Assembly (NCBI RefSeq): GCF_005502465.1
Contig: NZ_SCOT01000020.1
Span: forward strand, 1 to 52,419
DNA: 52,419 nucleotides
Source of the DNA: Sphingopyxis sp. L1A2A
Lineage (GTDB): Bacteria > Pseudomonadota > Alphaproteobacteria > Sphingomonadales > Sphingomonadaceae
Reading direction: 5' to 3'
Positions within the stretch are counted from its first letter, which is position 1; each line of letters starts with the position of its first letter. A model generated the notes under the pieces. The model did no database searches. It was not told where the DNA came from and saw only the letters and a list, made by a program, of their open reading frames with translations. Both the position numbers and the translations under genes were made by a program. Below, piece after piece: positions 42,468-52,419 of this stretch.

Positions 42468-43160
42468 TCAGGAGGATGCGTCATAGCCGCTGTGCCGCCA
42501 GAAATCGGCCATCAGCACCGCCCGCCGCCGCCCAAAGCCGGTGTCGCCGATCCGCGCCGCGCCGATCCGATCGATGCGAAAACTGCGGAAATCCTGGCGC
42601 AGCAGGCACCACGCGGCGATCACCTGCTTCTCTTCATAATAGGCAAGCGCCGCGGGCCAGATCGCGCGTTCGGTGACCGTCCCCCGTTCGTCGGCATAGG
42701 CGATGTGCAGCACTTTTTCGGCGCGCATCGCCTCGCGCACCGTCGCCAGCAGCGGCGCGTTGGTTTCGCGCCAGCGGCTGCTCACCGGCCACAGCCCCGC
42801 TTCGTCGATCCGCCGCTTGAGCTCGTCGGGGCTCGCCGCCGCGATCTTCGCCAGCGCCAGCCCCGCAGCGCGCGACAGCGACCCGTCCTGCCGCCCCTCG
42901 ACCCAGCGCGCGCCGAGCACCAGCGCCTCCAGCTCGTCGGCGGTGAACATCAACGGCGGCAGGAAAAATCCCGGGCGCAGCACATAACCGACCCCCGCCT
43001 CGCCGTCGATCGGCGCGCCCAGCGCGATCAGCGCCTGGATGTCGCGGTACAGCGTGCGCACCGACACGCGCTGCTCGTCGGCCAATATCTCGGCGGTCAC
43101 CGGCCGCCGGCGGCGGCGCAGGCTGTCGATGATCGCAAAGAGCCGCCCCGTCTTGTCCAT
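42468..43160 (-). CDS. YafY-type WYL-domain transcriptional regulator
   Basis: A 230-residue regulator. An N-terminal helix-turn-helix (RLFAIIDSLRRRRRPVTAEI, SVRTLYRDIQALIALGAPI) is followed by a WYL-type ligand domain (LHIAYADERGTVTERAIWPA, WCLLRQDFRSFRIDRIG). Members sense nucleic-acid or small-molecule signals. The start at 43160 has GAGAGGATGGC upstream; the longer frame to 43196 lacks one. It is 79 bp upstream of the GFA gene on the same strand and might control it. Confidence 0.88.
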   Translation of the reverse strand: MDKTGRLFAIIDSLRRRRRPVTAEILADEQRVSVRTLYRDIQALIALGAPIDGEAGVGYVLRPGFFLPPLMFTADELEALVLGARWVEGRQDGSLSRAAGLALAKIAAASPDELKRRIDEAGLWPVSSRWRETNAPLLATVREAMRAEKVLHIAYADERGTVTERAIWPAALAYYEEKQVIAAWCLLRQDFRSFRIDRIGAARIGDTGFGRRRAVLMADFWRHSGYDASS

Positions 43161-43205
43161 GCCATCCTCTCGCCTGCCGCGTCGTCGGACCGGCATAAGG
43201 CGGGA

Positions 43206-43649
43206 TCAGCGGCGGCGAAAGGTCCAGCGCATCGACTTTGACCCGTCGATCAGCGAAATCGTCGCAGTCATCGCGTCGCCGTCGCGGGCATAGTGGATGC
43301 GCTGCGGATAATCATGCGCCGCATTCTCGAACGTCGCGCTTGTCGCGTCGCGCTCGACCAGCGGGAACACGACCGGCGCACCACCCCCCGGCTGCGCAAC
43401 ATAAGCGGGGACGCCGTCGGCACCCGCCTGCACCCGCAAAAACTCGAACTCGCGCAAGCTGTCGCCGCGCCCCGACCGGCTGTGCCCCAGCATCACTCCG
43501 CCGCGCGGCGGCGTCCAGCTTTCCTCGGTCCAGCGATCGTCCGCCTCGCGCACCCATTGCCCCGCCAGCCAGCCAAGATCGTCGACCTTCGCCGCCGGAC
43601 TGGCTGCGACCAGCAACATCCCCATCCCCGCTGCGATCCATGCCTTCAT
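43206..43649 (-). CDS. DUF6265-like secreted protein
   Basis: A 147-residue protein with a signal sequence (MKAWIAAGMGMLLVAASPAA). The body reads LGWLAGQWVREADDRWTEES, PPRGGVMLGHSRSGRGDSLR, FENAAHDYPQRIHYARDGD and ISLIDGSKSMRWTFRRR, matching the DUF6265 type (WLxGxW, MLGxxR, F.N..HD.P.R). Function unknown; lipocalin-like beta structure is likely. The start at 43649 is chosen as the beginning of the signal sequence. Confidence 0.8.
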   Translation of the reverse strand: MKAWIAAGMGMLLVAASPAAKVDDLGWLAGQWVREADDRWTEESWTPPRGGVMLGHSRSGRGDSLREFEFLRVQAGADGVPAYVAQPGGGAPVVFPLVERDATSATFENAAHDYPQRIHYARDGDAMTATISLIDGSKSMRWTFRRR

Positions 43650-43748
43650 CGGTGCCTCTCCCAACCTTGCCACGCTGGCGTCCCCGCTGTGCCGGTCGCC
43701 GCGCCCGCTGTCTTGCACCGACGCGACAATCATCGTCTAACCGATCCG

Positions 43749-44435
43749 ATGGACTATCGCGAAACTTTGCCGCCGCCGCATCTCGCCGGGCTGGTCAAGA
43801 CCCGCTGGACGCTGACCGGCGATGGCGCGGCAGATCGGTGGGCCGAACAACAGGCAACCCCCGACGGCTGTATCGAGATCATTCACCGCACCCGCGGGCG
43901 CTCGCGCTGGGACGGCGAGCAGCCCGCCAGCTTTGTCGTCGGACTGGTCGACCGCCCACAGCCGTTCGCGATCAGCGGCGACGCGGCGTTTGCGGCGCTG
44001 CGGCTCTGGCCTTGGGCGTGGCGTCTGATCAGCGACATTCCGCTTAGCGCGCTCCACGGACGCTGGCGGGCCTTGCCCGGCGCCGATTTCGCCGCGATCG
44101 AAACCCGCCTGTCCGCCGCGACCGAAATGAGGCGGATCGGCACCGCGCTCATCGCCGCACCGAGCGTCGCGGCGATGAGCGCCGCCACCGGCATGGGTCC
44201 GCGCGCGCTGCAACGCTGGTTCGCGCGCCACGTCGGGATGGCGCCGCGCCGCTACCTGCAACTGCTGCGTTTTCAGGGCGCGTTCGAAACCCTGCCCGGC
44301 GAAGCCAGCCTGGCCGACCATGCCGCGGCGCAGGGCTTTGCCGACCAGGCGCATATGGCGCGCACCTTTCGCACCCTCGCGGGCGTCCCTGCCGGGACCG
44401 CGCGCCGCCGCGCGCGCGGCCCATTCCTGACCTAA
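43749..44435 (+). CDS. AraC-family transcriptional regulator
   Basis: A 228-residue regulator. An N-terminal region of about 110 residues (PDGCIEIIHRTRGRSRWDGE, FVVGLVDRPQPFAISGDAAF) resembles the DUF6597 sensor. The C-terminal AraC helix-turn-helix pair follows (MSAATGMGPRALQRWFARHV, then AQGFADQAHMARTFRTLAG). It is divergent from the DUF6265 gene and convergent with the TonB receptor gene. The ligand is unknown. The ATG at 43749 is the first plausible start; longer frames run antisense to the DUF6265 gene. Confidence 0.85.
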   Translation: MDYRETLPPPHLAGLVKTRWTLTGDGAADRWAEQQATPDGCIEIIHRTRGRSRWDGEQPASFVVGLVDRPQPFAISGDAAFAALRLWPWAWRLISDIPLSALHGRWRALPGADFAAIETRLSAATEMRRIGTALIAAPSVAAMSAATGMGPRALQRWFARHVGMAPRRYLQLLRFQGAFETLPGEASLADHAAAQGFADQAHMARTFRTLAGVPAGTARRRARGPFLT

Positions 44436-44444
44436 AACCCTGAC

Positions 44445-46751
44445 CTAGAAGCGCCCGACGACCTGCACCCCATAAAGCCGCGGTTCGGCGGGGATGAAGG
44501 TCGGGATGCCGAACGCGCCGCCGGTGTTGCCCGCGTCGAGCAGATAATCCTCATCGCCCGCGTTGCGGATGAACCCGGCGATCTCGAACCGCTCGTCGGC
44601 AAAGCTCACCCCGGCGCGCGCATTGACCAACGTCACCGCATCCTGGCTGATCGCCTCGCGGTTCGGCACTTCAAAGAAGATCTTGCTGCGATAGGTGACC
44701 GTCGGGGTCGCGAACAGCCGCATCCCGCCGCCCAGATCGGCATTGATCGTAAAGCCCGCTGCCGCCTGCCATTCGGGCTGAAGGCGGAAGCGGTTGCCCG
44801 CGAACACGCCGTTGGCGGCCTTGTCGTCGATGCCGCCGTCGATATAGCCGACGTTGCCGAACAGCCGGAACCAGTCGGCCACCGCAAAGCTCGCCTCGGC
44901 CTCGACCCCCAGATTGCTCGCGGTCCCCGCGCTCTGCGTGATCGTCGTGCCATTGGGCTGGGTCACCGACACCTGAAAATTGTCATAGGTCTGGTAATAG
45001 ACCCCCAGCGAGCCCGCGAACGCCCCGCGCGACGCTTTCAACCCGACCTCGTAATTCCACACATTCTCTTCAGCGATCTGGCTGCGGTTCGGCACCGGAC
45101 CGGTCGGCGTGCTGCGCGCGCCCAGATTGACGGTGGGCGACCGGCGCCCCTTCGACACGGTGGCGAACGCATTGAAGCCGTCGCCGAACCGATAGAGGAT
45201 GTTGAAGCGCGGCAAAAACGCCTGAAAACTATCCTCGCTATAATAGGTCTGGCCGCCGGTATCGACCTGCCCCGGGATCAGCGACGCGCCGCCGGTGATC
45301 ACCGACCGCGGCACCACCGCGAAAAAGCCCGAGCGGCGCTTTTCGATCAGCGCGCGCACCCCGGCGGTCACTTCCAGCGCCGCGCTGGCGATCCACGTCC
45401 CGTCGGCGAACACTGAATAGCTCTGATTCTTGCCGATATTGCCAAAGGTCGAACTGTAGGGGATCGCGGTCGCCGCGCCGCGGGTCAGGATCGCGGTCGC
45501 CGCCGCCGCCGCGACGCTGCCGTCGGGGGCGATGCACGGCAGGTTCGGCACCAGCCGCGCCGCGCATTGCAGGAAAATGCCCTCTTCGCTGGAGAAAGGC
45601 ACGACCTGCGAGCCATCCTCGACAAAGCCGTTCCACCCGAACGAACCGCGAAACGCGTCGCTGTTGTACGAAAAGCGCGTCTCGTGATTATATTGCCACC
45701 CCTTAGCATCCTCGGCGAATTCCAGATACCAGGCGGCGCTGCCGTCGGCGTCGAAAATCTCGAGCGAATCGAAATCGCGATAGCTGTTGATCATCGTGAT
45801 CGTCCAATCGTCGGCGACCTCCCAACCCAGCGTCAGATTGGCGTCGTAAACGTCGCGGCGCAGCCCCAGCTTCGCGAGCCCCAGCACCGCCTGCGACACC
45901 GGCGAACCGCCCAGCGCCGCATCGCCGAACGGGTTCGCCGGCCCCGACGCGGTCGGATAGGTGCCCGAAATGAACGGCGTGCCGCTGTGGCGCTGGCGGT
46001 CATAGGTCAGGATCAGGTCGGCGGTGAAAATCTCGGTCGGGGTCAGCCGCAACGAGCCGCGCACGCCCAGCTGATCCTGCGCGTAGAGATCCTCCTGCCC
46101 CGCGGCGAGGTTACGCACATAACCATCGCGCTTTTTCCATTCGGCGGCGACGCGCCCGGCAATCTTGTCCGACCCCAGGTTGATGAACCCGGCCAGCGTC
46201 ATCGCGTCATAATTGCCGTAACTGGCGCTGACTTCGCCCGAAACGCCCGGTTTGGGCCGCGCCGAAATGATGCTGATTGCGCCGACTGCCGACGCGGTAC
46301 CGAACAGCGTCGCCTGCGGCCCCTTGATCACCTCGATCCGGTCGACGTCGTAAATCGCCTGATACGACCCGCGCGAGCGCGAGATATCGGTGCCGTTATA
46401 ATAGAGCGTCACGCGCGCCGCCTGCTGCGCCGACCCGCTGTCCGACGTGATGCCGCGGATGACCACCCCCGGATTGTTGGCGCTCTGTTCCTGGATGTTG
46501 AGCCCGGGGACATAGTTCGACAGCTCGTCGAGGTCGCCGACCCCCAGATTGCGCAGCTGCGCGCCGCTGGTCGCCGAAATGGTGATCGGCACGTCGATCG
46601 ACCGCTGCTCGATCTTTTGCGCGGTGACAACGATGTCGCCGCCAGATGCCGCCGTATCGTCGGCGACGGGCGCCGTATCGGCCTGCGCGAGCGCGGGGGT
46701 GGCGGAGGCGGCGAGCAGCAACAGGGTAAGCGCACGAACGGAGCGAGCCAT
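44445..46751 (-). CDS. TonB-dependent outer-membrane receptor
   Basis: A 768-residue receptor with a signal peptide (LTLLLLAASATPALAQ), a TonB box GGDIVVTAQK, a plug domain (ISATSGAQLRNLGVGDLDEL, IQEQSANNPGVVIRGITSDS, YDVDRIEVIKGPQATLFG) and a beta-barrel ending VQVVGRF. This is the sphingomonad-type FecA/CirA-like receptor for siderophore or other complex compounds; the ligand is unclear. It is monocistronic, with 220 bp before the divergent DUF4189 gene. Confidence 0.9.
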   Translation of the reverse strand: MARSVRALTLLLLAASATPALAQADTAPVADDTAASGGDIVVTAQKIEQRSIDVPITISATSGAQLRNLGVGDLDELSNYVPGLNIQEQSANNPGVVIRGITSDSGSAQQAARVTLYYNGTDISRSRGSYQAIYDVDRIEVIKGPQATLFGTASAVGAISIISARPKPGVSGEVSASYGNYDAMTLAGFINLGSDKIAGRVAAEWKKRDGYVRNLAAGQEDLYAQDQLGVRGSLRLTPTEIFTADLILTYDRQRHSGTPFISGTYPTASGPANPFGDAALGGSPVSQAVLGLAKLGLRRDVYDANLTLGWEVADDWTITMINSYRDFDSLEIFDADGSAAWYLEFAEDAKGWQYNHETRFSYNSDAFRGSFGWNGFVEDGSQVVPFSSEEGIFLQCAARLVPNLPCIAPDGSVAAAAATAILTRGAATAIPYSSTFGNIGKNQSYSVFADGTWIASAALEVTAGVRALIEKRRSGFFAVVPRSVITGGASLIPGQVDTGGQTYYSEDSFQAFLPRFNILYRFGDGFNAFATVSKGRRSPTVNLGARSTPTGPVPNRSQIAEENVWNYEVGLKASRGAFAGSLGVYYQTYDNFQVSVTQPNGTTITQSAGTASNLGVEAEASFAVADWFRLFGNVGYIDGGIDDKAANGVFAGNRFRLQPEWQAAAGFTINADLGGGMRLFATPTVTYRSKIFFEVPNREAISQDAVTLVNARAGVSFADERFEIAGFIRNAGDEDYLLDAGNTGGAFGIPTFIPAEPRLYGVQVVGRF

Positions 46752-46971
46752 GAGAGAGACCTTTTTTGTTTTGGGTTTTGTTCGGAAACGAAACGGCGGA
46801 CGTCGCCTGCCCTTTGGCGCCTCACGGCGTCGTTTCCGCGTCGGCGCGGCGACACAGCGATGACGGTTGCGCGCGCGATTGTGACAGCGCGGGCGCGACG
46901 TCGGCGCGGCGCGGCTGCACTAGTACACCAACCGATTGTGCGGGGCGCGAAGCCGCTGATATATCATCGCC

Positions 46972-47877
46972 ATGATCGCGCGTCTTGTTCTTGGCCTCGT
47001 CGCCGTTTTCGCCTTTGCCTTGTTCATGCTGTCGCAGCCGGCCGCTGCCGCCTATCCCTGCCCCGGTGGCCCCGGCCCGGGCGAAGTACAGGTCGGCGTG
47101 ACGGGGGGCAGCCACGGCGTGGCCGCGATCCCGGTGTGCGATCGCGCCCAGGGCGGCGGCGACAGCGACGGCGGCGGCGTCTATTATATCTATGGCTCGA
47201 TCGCCTGGCACCCCGACGCCGACGATGTCTGGATGATCGGCAGCTACGACGCGCCCTATATCGCCGAGCGCGAGGCACTGGCGGCGTGCAACGGCGCGAT
47301 GGGCGGCGGCTGCAGCTCGATCGGCGAATGGCATAATTCGTCGATGGCGATCATCCGCGATCGCTCCGGCGTGCTGTGGAACGCCTGGACCGGCAACGGC
47401 GGCGCGGCGCGCAAACGCACGCTCGCCGAATGCAGCGCCAAACAACATGTCCCCTGCGAAGTCCTCGCCACCTTTTCGTCGGGCAAGCGTCGCCATGCGC
47501 CCGATCTTGCCACCGCGCGCAAGCTCTACGCCGTCGGCGCGTGGGTCGAGGGGACCGAGGGTTTTGACAGCCGTCTCTATATCGCCAGCGGCCAGCGTGA
47601 TCCCCGCGTCGCCGAACGTCTGGCGCTCGAAGCATGCGCCAAGGCAACCGCGCGGCGCTGCGAAATTCTCGCCTTCGCCGGCAACGGCTTTATCCAGACC
47701 TATCGCCTCGGCACCAATGACCAGAGCGCGACGGTCGAAACCAGCGCCAAGCGCGCCGCCCAGGCGGCAAAGGTGAACTGCAAGAAGCGCGCGCAAGTGT
47801 GCACGCTGCAACGCGCCTATGACAGCCGCACCCCCGGCGAATTCGTCCACGACTTCATGGGCGCCGCGGCGAAATAG
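46972..47877 (+). CDS. DUF4189-domain secreted protein
   Basis: A 301-residue protein with a signal peptide (VLGLVAVFAFALFMLSQPAA). The body has repeated Cys-containing DUF4189-type units (YGSIAWHPDADDVWMIGSYD, EREALAACNGAMGGGCSSIG; TRKLYAVGAWVEGTEG-like ATARKLYAVGAWVEG and RLALEACAKATARRCEIL). Two copies of the pattern A-x-x-A-C...C suggest an internal duplication. Function unknown; possibly a periplasmic or secreted stress protein. The ATG at 46972 has no strong Shine-Dalgarno sequence but fits the signal sequence. Confidence 0.82.
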   Translation: MIARLVLGLVAVFAFALFMLSQPAAAAYPCPGGPGPGEVQVGVTGGSHGVAAIPVCDRAQGGGDSDGGGVYYIYGSIAWHPDADDVWMIGSYDAPYIAEREALAACNGAMGGGCSSIGEWHNSSMAIIRDRSGVLWNAWTGNGGAARKRTLAECSAKQHVPCEVLATFSSGKRRHAPDLATARKLYAVGAWVEGTEGFDSRLYIASGQRDPRVAERLALEACAKATARRCEILAFAGNGFIQTYRLGTNDQSATVETSAKRAAQAAKVNCKKRAQVCTLQRAYDSRTPGEFVHDFMGAAAK

Positions 47878-47927
47878 CCGCGCTGCGCCGATGGACAGCG
47901 CGCGCGCCGCCGCCTATAGTCTGCGCA

Positions 47928-49975
<2,048 letters not shown>

Positions 49976-49992
49976 CGAAACAGGAGGGGCGG

Positions 49993-50502
49993 ATGTTCTG
50001 GCGCAAAAAGAAGAAGCAGAAATTCTTCTTCAAGGCGAACGATGACGTCCTCTCCTTCTGCCAGTGCGAGAATGCGCCGGCGATGTCCGAAGCGCAACTC
50101 GATTGCCCATGGTGCGGCTGCGGCTGGATGATCGCCTGCTCCAAATGCACCAAGTCGTTCGTCTTCGCCGAGGTGCGCGAAACCGACATTCCGCTCATCG
50201 AACTCGGCCGCCGCGAAGCCGCGGCGAGAGGCCTCAAGACGGTGACCGAACGAGACATTGCGGAATGGGCCGAAGGCATGGCCGAAACACTGGATAAGTT
50301 CGAGGTCGGCGACATCGTCGTTTATCTCGACGGCGCCTACTGGACGGTCGACTCGACCGATGTGCAGTTCGACGGCTATTATGCGTCGCACAAGTTCGAC
50401 CGGCTACCGCATGCCGAAGCGCTAGACGATCAGCCCCGCTTGCGTCAGATATTGGGCGAAAAGCAATATTGGTTCGACCGCAAGCGACCCGATCGGGAGT
50501 AG
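49993..50502 (+). CDS. Cys-rich zinc-ribbon-like hypothetical protein
   Basis: A 169-residue protein. It starts with a basic patch (MFWRKKKKQKFFFK) and has Cys at 23, 25, 38, 41, 43, 49 and 52 (FCQCENAP, CPWCGCGWMIACSKC), probably one or two zinc sites. The C-terminal half has VGDIVVYLDGAYWTVDSTDV and ends HAEALDDQPRLRQILGEKQY, WFDRKRPDRE. A decayed copy of that end lies at 52131-52229. No family recognised. GGAGGGGCGG precedes the start. It follows thiC by 17 bp but is likely accessory, not thiamine-related. Confidence 0.7.
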   Translation: MFWRKKKKQKFFFKANDDVLSFCQCENAPAMSEAQLDCPWCGCGWMIACSKCTKSFVFAEVRETDIPLIELGRREAAARGLKTVTERDIAEWAEGMAETLDKFEVGDIVVYLDGAYWTVDSTDVQFDGYYASHKFDRLPHAEALDDQPRLRQILGEKQYWFDRKRPDRE

Positions 50503-50506
50503 CCCT

Positions 50507-51091
50507 TTGTCGTGGATTCCGAAAATCCTGAAGGGCGGCCGAAAGCCCACCGCTCTGGAGCTCTTGTCTTCGGCGCAGTGGCGCTGCGGGAGCTGCGATG
50601 AGGCGCACCAAGGCATGTTCGCGCTGGCCTCCTTCGCCCCCGATCCCTGGCCCGGCGCCGAAAGATATGAGCCCAACGGCGCCATCCGCCTCGAAGGCGA
50701 CTTCTTGTCCGAAGATTTCTGCGTCCTCGACGGCAAATATTTCATGGTCCGTGCCTGCCTCGAAATACCCGTCCTCGGAACCCACGAGGTACTCAGTTTC
50801 GGGGTCTGGTCGACGCTGTCGCGCGACAATTTCGACAAATATCTGGTCGGTTTCGACGACGGCGACTATCCGGACATGGGTCCCTGGTCGGGCTGGCTCT
50901 GCAACAGGATCGAACATTACATCGGCAACGACCCGCTCGCCATCTGGCTCGTCCCGCAAGCCGGCCGGCAGCGTCCACGGCTCTATGTGCAGGACGACAA
51001 TCATCCCTTGGCGATCGACCAGGACAACGGCATTTCGCCCGAGCGGGTGCTGGAGATTTATGGCCACTATGGCCATCGGCCATCGGAGTAG
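50507..51091 (+). CDS. DUF2199-domain protein
   Basis: A 194-residue protein. An N-terminal RCGSCDEAHQGMF motif (Cys pair plus His) and the region YEPNGAIRLEGDFLSEDFCV, FGVWSTLSRDNFDKYLVGF with WLCNRIEHY match DUF2199. It starts with TTG (50507), GGGAG six bases before it and only 4 bp after the previous stop, so the two are coupled. Function unknown; members are often immunity-like or regulatory in mobile regions. The two neighbours (zinc-ribbon and Fic modules) support an accessory role. Confidence 0.75.
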   Translation: MSWIPKILKGGRKPTALELLSSAQWRCGSCDEAHQGMFALASFAPDPWPGAERYEPNGAIRLEGDFLSEDFCVLDGKYFMVRACLEIPVLGTHEVLSFGVWSTLSRDNFDKYLVGFDDGDYPDMGPWSGWLCNRIEHYIGNDPLAIWLVPQAGRQRPRLYVQDDNHPLAIDQDNGISPERVLEIYGHYGHRPSE

Positions 51092-51228
51092 CGTTGATCG
51101 ATCCACCCACATTTGGTGAAATGAATTTCCTCGGCAGGGCTAACCCGGCCCAATGCTGCCATCATTTGCCGCTACCCGGTTGACCTGCCGGGCCGATCGG
51201 CAGATGTTCAAATAAGAAGGAGGCCATC

Positions 51229-51402
51229 ATGAGCGAAGACTTGCAAAAGCTGATCGATGCCTCGCGCGGACGCCCGATGTCGGATGCCGAAAAAGAGGCG
51301 CAACGGCGGAGCTTTGCCTATGGCAATGCCCACATCGAAAATGATCGCGTGACGCGCGAGATGGTCGATGAAGCCGCCGAAAAAATCGGCAAATCGCACT
51401 GA
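51229..51402 (+). CDS. VbhA/FicA-type antitoxin
   Basis: A 57-residue protein that should inhibit the Fic enzyme encoded next. The helix SFAYGNAHIENDRVTREMVD holds the inhibitory motif region; canonical antitoxins have [S/T]xxxE[G/N], here N33-A-H-I-E37-N38, so the inhibitory Glu is kept but the first Ser/Thr is Asn. It is encoded 4 bp upstream of the fic start, which is the standard order. AGGAGGCCATC contains a strong Shine-Dalgarno sequence. The gene is shorter than 60 codons. Confidence 0.82.
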   Translation: MSEDLQKLIDASRGRPMSDAEKEAQRRSFAYGNAHIENDRVTREMVDEAAEKIGKSH

Positions 51403-51405
51403 TCG

Positions 51406-52092
51406 ATGAGCGACGGGGACCGCCACAGCATCGCTGAACAACCGTCGCTCATCGACGACCCGATCGAGGAAGCGAAGCGCGAATCGGAAAACGCCGTCGC
51501 GCAATTCGACCGGGTGCTCGACCTGATTGACGAAGTCGTGCGCGACACTCGCCCGTTCCGGTTGCGCACGTCAATGATCCTCGACCTGCATCGCATCGCG
51601 CTCGACGGATTGTCCAGCCATGCCGGCAATTTCCGGCCCGCCAATGTATCGATCGGGCAGAGCAAGCATACGCCGCCACCCGCGCATCTCGTGCCATCGT
51701 TGATCGAGGAGATGTGCGATTTCGTAATGGACAATTTCGCCGAGGCGAAGGCGCTCCATCTCTGCGCCTATGTCATGTGGCGCCTGAACTGGATCCACCC
51801 GTTCACCGACGGCAACGGTCGGACATCCCGCGCGCTCGCCTATTTCGTCCTCTGCGCCAAAGTCGGCTATCGCCTGCCCGGCCACCAGACGCTTCCCGAG
51901 CAGATTGCTGCGGACAAGGCCCCGTACTACGAGGCCTTGGAACAGGCCGACGAGCATTGGCTTGCCGATCAGCTGGATTTGACGGCGCTGGAAAAACTCC
52001 TCGATGCCTGCCTCGCGACGCAGCTCCTGTCAGCCTACGATGACGCTAACAATCCAGAGGCCGGAATGCCGAGGGACAAGAAGCTACATTGA
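51406..52092 (+). CDS. Fic-domain AMP-transferase toxin
   Basis: A 228-residue Fic protein. The catalytic motif HPFTDGNGRTSR (131-142) is complete, with the active-site His131 and the phosphate-binding GNGR. The substrate flap NVSIGQSKHTPPPAHLVPSL precedes it. It should transfer AMP (or another nucleotide group) to Ser, Thr or Tyr of a target, and be held in check by the upstream antitoxin. FicT toxins target DNA gyrase and topoisomerase IV in the characterised cases; the target here is unknown. It starts 3 bp after the antitoxin stop. Confidence 0.88.
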   Translation: MSDGDRHSIAEQPSLIDDPIEEAKRESENAVAQFDRVLDLIDEVVRDTRPFRLRTSMILDLHRIALDGLSSHAGNFRPANVSIGQSKHTPPPAHLVPSLIEEMCDFVMDNFAEAKALHLCAYVMWRLNWIHPFTDGNGRTSRALAYFVLCAKVGYRLPGHQTLPEQIAADKAPYYEALEQADEHWLADQLDLTALEKLLDACLATQLLSAYDDANNPEAGMPRDKKLH

Positions 52093-52109
52093 TCGAGGGT
52101 TTGGGGGTT

Positions 52110-52255
52110 GTTGCACCTGTCACCGTAATTCATGCCGAGGCGCTGGACGATCCGCCGCGCCTGCGCCAGATATTGGGCGACAAGAAATATTGGTTCGACC
52201 GCGAGCGCCCGGATAGGGAGTTAGGCTAAGGGATCGTTGCACCCGTCACGGAATT
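52110..52255. repeat. Direct repeats flanking a duplicated gene end
   Basis: GTTGCACCTGTCACCGTAAT (52110-52129) recurs as GTTGCACCCGTCACGGAATT (52236-52255). The copies differ at a few positions and by a 1-base gap. The two bracket the pseudogene fragment at 52131-52229, as expected for a tandem or insertional duplication. Confidence 0.7.
52131..52229 (+). pseudogene. Duplicated 3' end of the Cys-rich gene at 49993
   Basis: This 33-codon stretch reads HAEALDDPPRLRQILGDKKY, WFDRERPDRELG, then stop. The tail of the intact gene reads HAEALDDQPRLRQILGEKQY, WFDRKRPDRE. The 5' part is missing and no start codon is upstream. Many base changes are silent, so the copy is old or came from a related strain. 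It is the remnant of a lost paralogue. Confidence 0.8.
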
Positions 52256-52310
52256 TTAGAGCTGCCAGTTTTAGCCTCTTCGGATTCTCTTGGATTTGAC
52301 TCCTACTGCG

Positions 52311-52419
52311 GATTCCGAGGTCATCACGCGCAGTGTTCCGATTTGATCGTGCGCAGCATTCCGACGTGATCTCGCGCAGCATTCCGATTTGAAGCTGCGC
52401 ACCATTCCGATTTGATCAT
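52311..52419. repeat. 23-bp tandem array at the window end
   Basis: Units of 23 bp (for example TTCCGATTTGATCGTGCGCA) repeat at 52311, 52334, 52357, 52380 and 52403, the last cut by the window edge. Shared core is ATTCCGA, T-G-A and GCGCA. There are no unique spacers, so this is not a CRISPR array. Multiple terminal repeats of this kind are known at ends of IS21-family elements; a transposase should then follow just outside. Assignment to IS21 is inferred. Confidence 0.7.

Noticed and set aside
52311..52419. CRISPR array
   Set aside because: The 23-bp units are directly abutting without spacers, and no cas genes are present in the window.

Overview
The window is GC-rich DNA (I counted about 65% GC in a typical stretch, 31021-31080) with long antisense shadow ORFs, almost certainly from an alphaproteobacterium of the order Sphingomonadales. 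A Sphingopyxis/Sphingomonas-like genome is my inference. It rests on the two large TonB-dependent receptors, an Atm1-type ABC exporter like that of Novosphingobium, the NrnC-type short RNase D, the lptC-lptA pair, DUF4189 and BamF-like proteins, and several families of intergenic inverted repeats.

Layout. 1-8116: an edge gene, recQ, an SDR with a divergent LysR, a tight arsenic operon (arsR-arsI-arsC-aqpS) and an Atm1-like exporter. 8514-9701: an SPFH membrane protein and a ribbon-helix-helix protein behind a promoter overlaid by a 30-bp palindrome. 9921-17829: rpe, a heparinase-like gene, a TonB receptor divergent from a beta-propeller phytase with a Pho-box-like array between them, and purH. 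18025-24004: lptA, lptC, nrnC, a glycine-rich double cold-shock protein, dps, a divergent GDT1-like membrane protein and a diguanylate cyclase. 24005-36670: housekeeping genes (purE, purK, folA, an M19 dipeptidase, ribF, a GDPD-like gene, ileS, lspA, a BamF-like lipoprotein and dxs), interrupted by a low-GC toxin-antitoxin-like island (33471-34745). 36727-47877: small envelope proteins, MipA/OmpV, a LysR-controlled PNPOx-GST-tautomerase-transporter operon, small regulators, a second TonB receptor and a DUF4189 protein. 47928-52419: a TPP riboswitch with thiC, then an accessory tail with a Cys-rich orphan, a DUF2199 gene, a VbhA/FicA-Fic pair, a decayed duplicate gene end and a 23-bp tandem array that looks like an IS21-type terminus.

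How the genes work together. Arsenic handling is self-contained: sensor, C-As lyase, arsenate reductase and channel are translationally coupled behind two mirror-image operators. Phosphate scavenging is encoded by the phytase and its neighbouring receptor under a probable PhoB site. Purine, folate and flavin genes run in overlapping chains.

The best candidate for an undescribed system is the four-gene run relB-relE-HEPN-unknown (33503-34745). It has overlapping reading frames, a perfect 20-bp palindromic operator and about 47-53% GC, and is wedged between the ileS-lspA-bamF-like block and dxs. No CRISPR array, tRNA or rRNA gene was seen.
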